A DNA stretch of 26,680 nucleotides from an uncultured Bacteroidia bacterium (GTDB lineage Bacteria; Bacteroidota; Bacteroidia; Bacteroidales; UBA932). A program made the position numbers and the translations under genes. The notes beneath the pieces were generated by a model. It was not told where the DNA came from. It saw only the letters and a list, made by a program, of their open reading frames with translations, and did no database searches. This document shows, piece by piece, positions 7,072 through 13,934 of this stretch. The number at the start of each line of letters is the position of its first letter. Within the stretch, counting starts at the first letter, position 1. The stretch is taken from contig CACXHG010000137.1 in the NCBI GenBank assembly GCA_902767355.1, positions 1 through 26,680 on the forward strand, given 5' to 3'.

Positions 7072-8939
7072 TGCTCTTCCAGATAGCATCTCATTAATTC
7101 AAAAAATTCGGGTCCCGAGGTCCAGACAATCTCGGGATTGTTCTTTGCCAGGTCGTCATATACATTGACATACCATGAAGGGGTCTTGAGCACTGCCCTG
7201 AACCAGTAGAACGGGCATTCCGTGTGGCTTTTGACGGCGTTGCGGATGACGTCCGCCGCATCGGCGCTGCGTTCGGTTCCGGCGCTGGCCCCGCCGCGGA
7301 AGATGGGCATGTTATCTACCATCTGGACCAGCTGCGGCGCCCGCTGGGGAACTACGCCGTTGGGGCTGAAGCTGGCGTAGGCCTTGAAGCCCTTGTTGCT
7401 CATCATCTTGGCATTGCCGTCTATCACAAAGCCGGATATGGTAAGGCCGAACTTCTCATACCAGGGCTTGCAATGGGCGGCCCACTGGGCCATGCCATCG
7501 GGCAGGCCGCTGATATTGCGGGGAGTCTCCAGGCTGCCCGGGTTCAGGTAGCCGGCGCCGTTGTCGGCCGCCGCAAAATAGTCGTTCTCGCTGGCGCGGG
7601 TCCACATGTAGTGCATGGCCTGCGGGGCGCGGCGGGCCAGGATGGGGCTCACGCTCCACATCATGGGCACCTTGCCCCTCTGGCTGTCGTCCCAGATGCC
7701 GGGTGTTGTCTGATATATCCATGCAGCCGCGTCGTAGTCGCCCACATAGAGCAGCACGTAGCGCTTGCTGCGGTCCAGCTTGCCGTCGGCCTTCAGATAG
7801 CCCTTGGCCTTGAGTTCGTCGCGGGTCACCCACTTCTGCGGATACTTGTCCTGCAGCGGGAAGTGCTGCCAGAAAGAGGCGTTGGCCAGAGCGCCGTAGT
7901 TGGCTGCGTCGGCGTCGTGGAAGGCATTGTATTCGCCTATGATTTCGGCGAATTTCCACTCTGTTTCGGTGGGCTTGTGGCGGCCGCCTATCTGGCGGGA
8001 ATTGGTGTATTTGAAAGGCCAGGCGGGGAAGCCTCCGATGTGGCAGAAGGTGTCGCCGTTGCCGTTCTGGCGGTAGATTTCCAGCAGCATCTTCTTCATG
8101 GTGTCGTAGTCGCCGCCGACCGTTCCCTGGGGGTCGTCGGTGGCAACCTCGTCTATCCAGGGAGAGAGGTCGAAGAAGAAGGCCTTCTTGCCCACGAAAT
8201 AGTCGTGGTTGCTCAGCTGGTGATGGTTCTTCGCGGCGGCGCCGGGGTCGTTCATCCAGAACTGGTCTATGTAATAAGCGGCGTATTCGGTGTTGCATTT
8301 GCCGGCCGCAAGATAGTTCTCTATGGCCCAGTTGTAAACATCGGTCTTGGAACTGAAGATGGAGCTTCCGTCGGGGTTCACGAGCCAGACCTTGACCGGA
8401 TACTCGCGCGCCATGAATCGGGTGTAGAAACTGCCGGGAGTGGGGTCGTAGCGCACTGCCACCAGGTCTTCCACGCCGGCGATGGTAGATGCCAGGCAGC
8501 TTGTGGCGGGCACCTTGGGGTCATAGACCACCAGGCCCTGGATGCGGTCGCGCAGCATGTCGCAGGCCTTTATCGGGTCATATATGGTGACTTTCTGCCG
8601 TCCGGCGAGCCATTCGCCCGGAGCGGAGTAAATGTCCCACCAGTATTCGTCGGCATTCCCCCATTCGTTCACGACGTAATCCAGATAGAGCAGGGGCTGC
8701 TCGCGGTTCACTATGCCCTGAAGGGTGGCTGCGATGTGCACCGAATCCCAGATCTTGTGCAGGGCGGTGGTGTCGCTGGTGCTGGCCGAATTCAGACGTG
8801 TCAGATCCAGCCAGAGCACGGCCCCGTCGGGCAGCTCGGGCAGGGAAGTGTCCGGCAGTGTGTATTCCGGTTTACAGGAAGCAATAGTGGGCAGCATCAG
8901 GAGCGCTGCCAGTACCAAATATTTAATTCCAGCCTTCAT
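7068..8939 (-). CDS. GxGYxYP-family lipoprotein, putative glycoside hydrolase
   Basis: 623 residues when started at the ATG at 8939, which gives a lipoprotein signal (MKAGIKYLVL... ending TIASC, Cys23). An ATG at 9002 would add a 21-residue polar leader and is rejected. The protein resembles the GxGYxYP family (Pfam GxGYxYP and its N-terminal domain), described as putative glycoside hydrolases of Bacteroidetes PULs. Supporting stretches are LQGIVNREQPLLYLDY near the N-terminus, YVLLYVGDYDAAAWIY, and GAGYLNP at residues 461-467, which is the family motif with Asn in place of the second Tyr. The reaction is not established. The start overlaps the end of susD by 17 bp and the stop overlaps the next start (ATGA), so expression is tightly coupled to the transport pair. 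It is probably surface-exposed or periplasmic and may trim the glycan before import. Confidence 0.8.
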   Translation of the reverse strand: MKAGIKYLVLAALLMLPTIASCKPEYTLPDTSLPELPDGAVLWLDLTRLNSASTSDTTALHKIWDSVHIAATLQGIVNREQPLLYLDYVVNEWGNADEYWWDIYSAPGEWLAGRQKVTIYDPIKACDMLRDRIQGLVVYDPKVPATSCLASTIAGVEDLVAVRYDPTPGSFYTRFMAREYPVKVWLVNPDGSSIFSSKTDVYNWAIENYLAAGKCNTEYAAYYIDQFWMNDPGAAAKNHHQLSNHDYFVGKKAFFFDLSPWIDEVATDDPQGTVGGDYDTMKKMLLEIYRQNGNGDTFCHIGGFPAWPFKYTNSRQIGGRHKPTETEWKFAEIIGEYNAFHDADAANYGALANASFWQHFPLQDKYPQKWVTRDELKAKGYLKADGKLDRSKRYVLLYVGDYDAAAWIYQTTPGIWDDSQRGKVPMMWSVSPILARRAPQAMHYMWTRASENDYFAAADNGAGYLNPGSLETPRNISGLPDGMAQWAAHCKPWYEKFGLTISGFVIDGNAKMMSNKGFKAYASFSPNGVVPQRAPQLVQMVDNMPIFRGGASAGTERSADAADVIRNAVKSHTECPFYWFRAVLKTPSWYVNVYDDLAKNNPEIVWTSGPEFFELMRCYLEEQ

Positions 8940-10701
8940 TTTGTTCAATCTTAACGTCTTTGTTGGTGTCGATAACGGTCTGGGGTATGGGCCACAGGCC
9001 AAAGTTCTTCATGGTGCCGCTGCGGGGATAATCCCAGTACGAATACTCCCGGATGCGCTCCGAGGCGAGGGTGCCGCCCATCCTCAGGAGGGTGTTCCAG
9101 CGGTTCTCTTCGAATATGAGCTCGCGGGCGCGTTCGTCCAGGATAAGGTTCAGGTTCATGTCGGCTGCGGTCACCATGTAAGTGGCGTGAGCGCGGCTGC
9201 GCACGGCGTTTATGTCGCTGGCAGCACCCTCCAGGTCGCCGGCGCGCATCCTGGATTCGGCCCGGATCAGATAGGTTTCGGCCAGACGTATCATATAGTC
9301 GTCGCGGTAGAGATTGCTCTTGTTGCCGCCCTTGTCGTCGTCGGGATAGATGTCGCTGCTGACCTTGCAGGAAATGGGGAAGGCCTGGGTATAGGCAGCC
9401 TGTCTGGTGTTGGAGTCGGCCCCGTCGTGGTAGAGCATGCTCCAGGGGATGACCTTGCCATAATAAGAGTTGCCCGGCACATTGCCCAGGAAGGTGCGGC
9501 GGTTGCAGACCTCGCTGTTGCGGATGTCGCCCTCGCCCCATTTGCCTTCCCAGACCTGGTCGCGGGCGTAGTGGGTAGGGCATACCCAGGTCACGCCGCG
9601 GCCGCCGGTGTCCTCCATGGTGCCGTCGAGCACGCCCGGCAGGGATTCGCGTATACTCGGCGCAAAGCAGCGGGAATACGCGAGCCTGGAGACGCGGTCG
9701 CCGGCCACCCAGGCATCCAGCGAGATGTTGATGGTCCAGATGGCTTCCTTATTGCCGTCCTGATAGGCGATATTGCCGGTCTGGAACATATCCCAGAAGA
9801 CGTTGCCTTCCAGCACGATGCCGGCGCTGGCATAAGTGTGGTTGGCGGTCTTGTACTTGGGAATATTCGCATAATAGAACTTCGGGCCCTGGGTCATGCG
9901 TGTGCCGAAACGGTTGCGCATCAGCGAATAGATGCCGCCGTCTATCAGAGCCGAAGCATATTCGCCGGACTTGGCATAGGAGGCCTTGGCTTCTTCTGCA
10001 CGGCCCTCCTCTTCCAGGGCGATACCCATGTCCAGATGCAGCTGTGCCAGGATGTGCTGGGCTGCACCCCGCACCAGTTTGCCTTTGACGGGGCTCATCT
10101 CGGGAAAGTCCTCCAGGCGGTCCTTGAGCTCGTCGATGGCGTACTGGTAGGTCTCAACCCTGGTCGAGCGCTCGAAGTTGAAGCGGGGTTCGGTGCAGAG
10201 GTCCTCCACGATGAACACGCCGCCGAAGCATTCCGCAAGATTCATATAGGCATAGGCGCGGAAAAAGTGCGCCTGCGCCTGGGCGTAAGCCTTGGTTTCC
10301 TGCGAATCCCAGGTAATCTGCGGCAGGTCGGCCGCATAGAGCGCCATATTGGCATAGGATATAATCTTGTACCAATAATTGAAGATGAATTTGAAGACCC
10401 TGTGCTCCGGGTTGATATTGGCGTAATCGTTGAACTGGTAGGAGTGGCGCACCGTGGTCACATCGTACATGTCGGTGCCGTTGCACATGCGCATCACAAA
10501 GTATTCGTGGCCCTCGTTGCGCATCGAACGTATGTCGCGTATGCTGGAGTAGCAGGTCAGAAGGGTCTGGTCCACCTGGTCCTGGGTGAAGAAGGCATTG
10601 TCCGGAGTGTATAGATACTTCGGATTCTCCGTCAGGAAGGCGTCGTCGTTGCAGCTTGCAAGCGCAAGGGCAGCCGCTATTATGATAAATATCTTCTTCA
10701 T
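8923..10701 (-). CDS. susD-like: SusD/RagB-family nutrient-binding lipoprotein
   Basis: 592 residues. The signal peptide ends LALASC (Cys17), followed by NDD, an acidic start consistent with export to the outer surface. The N-terminal half has the RagB/SusD pattern: FLTENPKYLYTPDNAFFTQDQVDQTL, then helices with QETKAYAQAQAHFFRAYAYM, a typical TPR-like SusD segment, and EDFPEMSPVKGKLVRGAAQHILAQLHL. The C-terminal half has DYMIRLAETYLIRAE and DLEGAASDINAVRSRA, followed by LDERARELIFEENRWNTLLRMG, the standard end of the family. It would bind the glycan on the surface and act as the lid of the SusC channel. It starts 4 bp after the susC stop. The specific ligand cannot be read from the sequence. 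Confidence 0.96.
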   Translation of the reverse strand: MKKIFIIIAAALALASCNDDAFLTENPKYLYTPDNAFFTQDQVDQTLLTCYSSIRDIRSMRNEGHEYFVMRMCNGTDMYDVTTVRHSYQFNDYANINPEHRVFKFIFNYWYKIISYANMALYAADLPQITWDSQETKAYAQAQAHFFRAYAYMNLAECFGGVFIVEDLCTEPRFNFERSTRVETYQYAIDELKDRLEDFPEMSPVKGKLVRGAAQHILAQLHLDMGIALEEEGRAEEAKASYAKSGEYASALIDGGIYSLMRNRFGTRMTQGPKFYYANIPKYKTANHTYASAGIVLEGNVFWDMFQTGNIAYQDGNKEAIWTINISLDAWVAGDRVSRLAYSRCFAPSIRESLPGVLDGTMEDTGGRGVTWVCPTHYARDQVWEGKWGEGDIRNSEVCNRRTFLGNVPGNSYYGKVIPWSMLYHDGADSNTRQAAYTQAFPISCKVSSDIYPDDDKGGNKSNLYRDDYMIRLAETYLIRAESRMRAGDLEGAASDINAVRSRAHATYMVTAADMNLNLILDERARELIFEENRWNTLLRMGGTLASERIREYSYWDYPRSGTMKNFGLWPIPQTVIDTNKDVKIEQNEGWN

Positions 10702-10705
10702 GGCG

Positions 10706-13700
10706 CTAGAAACTAAAGCTTACGCCCGCGGTCACGCTCTTGGATACGGGCATGGTTGATGAAAGGACGCTGCTGCCGGTCTCGGGATCGTCGCCCACCC
10801 AGCGGGTGAAGGTCAGAAGGTTCTTGCCGGAGATGAACAGCTTGAGATTATTTATGTGCCATCTCTCCATGAGGCTCTTTTTGAAGGTGTAGGAGAGAGT
10901 CACGTCCTGCAGGCGGACGAAGGTTCGGTCCTGGAGACCCTTGAAGCGGCCGTCGGTAGAGAAGGTGGCGGCGGGATAGACGTTGTTCGGGTTCTCGGGG
11001 GTCCACCAGGGGATGTCTATGAGGTTGGCCGTGGCGTAGCCGGTCACGTTGGACACGCGGAAGGCGTTCTGATTTTCGCGCAGGTAGCGACCAGCCCCTC
11101 CGAAGATGCCGGCAATCATGGCATACAGCTCGAACTGCTTGTAGGTCAAAGTGTTGCTCAGGTTCAGGCGGAAGTTGGGCGAAGTGTAGCCCAGTATCAC
11201 GCGGTCGTCGGCGTTAATCTGGTCGTCCTGATTGATGTCCACATATTTGGGTGAGCCTGGCACACCGCCGTAAACGCCGATATAGTCCACGTCGTCCAGC
11301 TGCACCAGGCCGTCCTGCACATAGCCGAAGATGGCGCCCAGGCTCTTGCCTATGAAGCGGCTGTTGGATATGTCGTCGTCTTCTCTTCCGTCGCCGTCCA
11401 GATCCTCATAGTAGAGGTGCACCAGCTTGTTGCGGTTCAGCCAGAAGGTCAGGCCGGTGTTCCACTGGAAGTCGCGGGTGCGTATGTTCAGCGAATGGAT
11501 GGTGGCCTCGATACCGATGTTGTCTACCTGGCCCATTGTAGATTTGACGGTTTCAAAACCTGTCATGGACGGGATGGTGCGGTCGAATATCTGGTCCTTG
11601 GTCTGGGAATAATAGGTCTCCAGGTCCAGGTCCAGCCGGCCGTCAAAGAAGTTTGCCTCGATTCCGAAGTTGTAGGCGGTGGTAGCCTCCCAGCCCAGAT
11701 TGTCGTTGCCCAGCGAGCTGATGGCCATGCCGTAGAGTATCTCGCTGGTATCCCACTCGTAGCGTATGCCACCGTCCTGGCCGTTGATCACCTTGGACAG
11801 GGTGCTGTAGGCCGCCAGGGTCTGGTTGCCGTTCACGCCGGCGGAAGCCTTGATCTTGAGGTCGGTGACGATGCGCTTGAGCTCGGGAGTCCAGAAGGCT
11901 TCCCTGGAGGGCGTCCAGGCTGCTCCGACAGACCAGAAGTTGCCCCATTTGCGGTTGGTTCCGAACACCGAGGCGCCGTCGCGGCGGAAGCTGGCGGTGA
12001 AGGAATACCGGCTGTCATAATTATAGAGCACACGTGCCAGATAGCCGATGTTGGCCGTTTCCACGCCGTCTTCGCTCACCTTCTGCACGGTGGCCTTCCT
12101 TAAGCCGTTTATGCCCAGGGTGGTGTTGCCGTTGGCGTAGAAGTTGGAGCCGTCCATTCTTTCCATGGTGTATACGGAATGGTCGCGGGTTGCCACCAAC
12201 GTGGCATCCACGTCGTGCTTACCGAAAGCGCGGGTGTAATTGAGGATGGCGTCGAACAGGCGGGAATAAGTATCTTCGTTCTTGCGTGTGCCGTTTGCCG
12301 ACGAGAGCAATTTGCGGTAGGTTTCGGAGCTGTAGCGGGTATCGTCGTCGTAGCGGCCTTCCTGCACTGAATAGCGTTCGTTGCGGAAGTCGCTCGTGTT
12401 CTTCCTGGTGTCGGTATAGGAATAGTTCAGCCGCAGCGACAGCCCCTCCACCCAGGGCGCCTTGATCACGGCGCTGGCCTGCAGGCGATAGTTGTTGCGT
12501 ATATCCACATCCTGGCGCATGCTTTTGTCGGCCTGCCAGAGCGGGTTCTGGTAGCCGTCGGAACTGGTCACGGGGTATTTCTCCAGCTCGCGTGTGTTAT
12601 ATCTGTAGGGTGCGCCGTAAGGACTCAGGTAATAAGCGGTGAGGATGTTGGCCGCCACGCCGGAGTAGTCCTGGCGGGTGAAGGCGGCGTCCACACTTAC
12701 GTTGAGCCAGTCGGTAATGTCCGTAGAGAGCTTGCCCAGCAGGTTGAAGCGGTTGAAGTCGTCACCTATTATAATGCCCTTGTTGTCGGTCCAAGACGAA
12801 GAGAAATAGTAATTGATGCCCTGGCCTGCGCCGCCGACGGAGAACTGGTAGTCCTGCTTGCTGCCGATGCGGCTGCTGTAGTCCAGCCAGTCGGTGGTCT
12901 GACCCGTCTGGTAGTTGAGGTATTCCTGCGGAGACATCCAGCCCAGGTCGGTACGGTTGTTGCGAGCCATGATGGCATCCACATAGGCCTGGCCGGTCTT
13001 CATGCGCGGCTTGTTGCCCCATGTGGCAGCCGAGTAAGAAGCGTTGAAGCTGATGGTGGGCTTGTGGCTGACACCTTTTTTGGTGGTTATCACAATCACG
13101 CCGTTGGCGCTTCGGGAGCCGTAGGTGGCGGCACTGCTGGCATCCTTCAATATATCTATGGTGGCGATGTCGGCTGGGTTGATATCGTTCAGGCCTCCCA
13201 TAAATATAAGGCCGTCCAGCACTATTAGCGGCGAAGATGCGCCCGAGAAGTTCTTCTGGCCGCGCACCTGCACGCTGGGCTGACCGCCGGCGGAGTTGGT
13301 GGCGCCGATGTCCAGACCCGAGACGTTGCCCTTGAGCGACTCCAGGGCGTTGCTGTTCACGGCCTGGGCTATGGGCGAATTCTCAAGCCTTACAGAAGCC
13401 ACGCTGCCGGTGTAGTCCTTACGCTTGGCGGTACCGTAGCCTATGACTATGACCTCGTCCAGCATCTGCCGGTCTTCTTTCATGATAATATTCAGATCGT
13501 CCCCGGGCGATGCTTCCACCTCCTGGTCGAGATAGCCCAGCAGGCTCACAACCAGTGTTACGGTGGATTTGATGCCGCCGATGGTGGCTTTGCCGTCGAG
13601 GTCGGTGACAGCTGCGTTGTCGCTGCCCTTGACGCGCGCTACGGCTCCGGGAAGCGGCCCCGCATCGTCGCTGACGGTGCAGGTCACTTTGCCGGCATTC

Positions 13701-13783
13701 TGCGCCGATGCATCGGGGGCAAAACCCCAGTTGGCTGCGACTGCCACTGCCAGCAAAAAGAGTAGGTGTCGGATGTGTCTCAC
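10706..13783 (-). CDS. susC-like: SusC/RagA-family TonB-dependent outer-membrane receptor
   Basis: 1025 residues, the usual length for the family. The signal peptide probably ends at ASA (residue 27). A carboxypeptidase-D-regulatory-like domain follows (~30-102: GKVTCTVSDDAGPLPGAVARV ... VVSLLGYLDQEV, see residues 31-90). Next is a TonB-box-like segment LDEVIVIGYG (~108-117) and the plug domain (SVQVRGQKNFSG, ILKDASSAATYGSRSANGVI). The remainder is the beta barrel, ending in GVSFSF with a terminal Phe for BAM recognition. There is no STN domain, so control by an ECF-sigma/anti-sigma pair through this receptor is unlikely; regulation is more likely through the divergent sensor or the LacI protein. 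It is the first gene of the operon and imports the oligosaccharide held by the SusD partner. Confidence 0.97.
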   Translation of the reverse strand: MRHIRHLLFLLAVAVAANWGFAPDASAQNAGKVTCTVSDDAGPLPGAVARVKGSDNAAVTDLDGKATIGGIKSTVTLVVSLLGYLDQEVEASPGDDLNIIMKEDRQMLDEVIVIGYGTAKRKDYTGSVASVRLENSPIAQAVNSNALESLKGNVSGLDIGATNSAGGQPSVQVRGQKNFSGASSPLIVLDGLIFMGGLNDINPADIATIDILKDASSAATYGSRSANGVIVITTKKGVSHKPTISFNASYSAATWGNKPRMKTGQAYVDAIMARNNRTDLGWMSPQEYLNYQTGQTTDWLDYSSRIGSKQDYQFSVGGAGQGINYYFSSSWTDNKGIIIGDDFNRFNLLGKLSTDITDWLNVSVDAAFTRQDYSGVAANILTAYYLSPYGAPYRYNTRELEKYPVTSSDGYQNPLWQADKSMRQDVDIRNNYRLQASAVIKAPWVEGLSLRLNYSYTDTRKNTSDFRNERYSVQEGRYDDDTRYSSETYRKLLSSANGTRKNEDTYSRLFDAILNYTRAFGKHDVDATLVATRDHSVYTMERMDGSNFYANGNTTLGINGLRKATVQKVSEDGVETANIGYLARVLYNYDSRYSFTASFRRDGASVFGTNRKWGNFWSVGAAWTPSREAFWTPELKRIVTDLKIKASAGVNGNQTLAAYSTLSKVINGQDGGIRYEWDTSEILYGMAISSLGNDNLGWEATTAYNFGIEANFFDGRLDLDLETYYSQTKDQIFDRTIPSMTGFETVKSTMGQVDNIGIEATIHSLNIRTRDFQWNTGLTFWLNRNKLVHLYYEDLDGDGREDDDISNSRFIGKSLGAIFGYVQDGLVQLDDVDYIGVYGGVPGSPKYVDINQDDQINADDRVILGYTSPNFRLNLSNTLTYKQFELYAMIAGIFGGAGRYLRENQNAFRVSNVTGYATANLIDIPWWTPENPNNVYPAATFSTDGRFKGLQDRTFVRLQDVTLSYTFKKSLMERWHINNLKLFISGKNLLTFTRWVGDDPETGSSVLSSTMPVSKSVTAGVSFSF

Positions 13784-13794
13784 AACAAAAAATG

Positions 13795-13808
13795 GTTAAT
13801 CGATTGAC
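13795..13808. promoter_or_regulatory. Candidate LacI-family operator in the susC leader
   Basis: GTTAATCGATTGAC matches the perfect palindrome GTCAATCGATTGAC at 13 of 14 positions and has a central CG, as LacI-family operators usually do. It lies 12-25 bp upstream of the susC start codon and downstream of the putative -7 box, where a bound repressor would block transcription. A second, weaker copy lies at 16417-16430. Confidence 0.6.
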
Positions 13809-13837
13809 TATTCAATGAAACTCGCATCTGCTACATA

Positions 13838-13845
13838 CAAATTTA
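13838..13845 (-). promoter_or_regulatory. Putative -7 box of the susC operon promoter
   Basis: On the - strand this reads TAAATTTG, a full match to the Bacteroidetes -7 consensus TAnnTTTG. Transcription would start near 13831-13834, giving a leader of about 50 nt. No clear -33 TTTG is seen at the usual 19-21 bp spacing, which would fit an activator-dependent promoter. Confidence 0.5.
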
Positions 13846-13867
13846 GGCACTATGTATTATTTTATTG

Positions 13868-13884
13868 TTTAAGATGCTCTTAAA
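13868..13884. promoter_or_regulatory. 17-bp perfect inverted repeat, possible operator
   Basis: TTTAAGA-TGC-TCTTAAA, with 7-bp arms and a 3-bp centre, lies between the susC -7 box and the regulator gene. Its sequence is unrelated to the CG-centred LacI-type palindrome, so it may serve another regulator. It covers the place where a -33 element for susC would be expected. Confidence 0.4.
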
Positions 13885-13895
13885 ATCAAAAAATA

Positions 13896-13934
13896 TTCGA
13901 TTAATTTGTATTAAAATTTGCCAATTTCGATTAA
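13896..13934 (+). repeat. Paired direct repeat TTCGATTAA, 30 bp apart
   Basis: TTCGATTAA occurs at 13896-13904 and 13926-13934; the second copy ends at the base before the start codon of the transmembrane regulator. A 30-bp period is about three helical turns, placing both on one DNA face. OmpR- and SARP-type winged helices generally bind direct repeats, so these are candidate sites for autoregulation. The core also resembles half of the LacI-type palindrome. Confidence 0.45.

Larger units (their letters stand above)
13784..13934. promoter_or_regulatory. Divergent control region between susC and the transmembrane regulator
   Basis: 151 AT-rich bases between two divergent starts. It holds a LacI-type palindrome (13795-13808), a -7 box for susC (13838-13845, - strand), a 17-bp inverted repeat (13868-13884), and TTCGATTAA twice (13896-13904 and 13926-13934) exactly 30 bp apart. 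The core TCGATTAA also occurs on the - strand at 13796-13803. For the rightward gene only imperfect -7 boxes are seen (TTAATTTG at 13901-13908, AAAATTTG at 13913-13920). Confidence 0.7.

Noticed and set aside
7224..8954. A 576-residue + strand open frame opposite the GxGYxYP gene
   Set aside because: Same type of antisense shadow; low-complexity composition, no signal peptide or known motif, and it lies inside a well-supported gene.
8725..10614. A 629-residue open frame on the + strand, antisense to susD
   Set aside because: It mirrors the susD coding frame, contains Gly/Ala/Val/His-rich sequence with no domain pattern, and susD has clear family features. It is a product of GC-rich codon bias.
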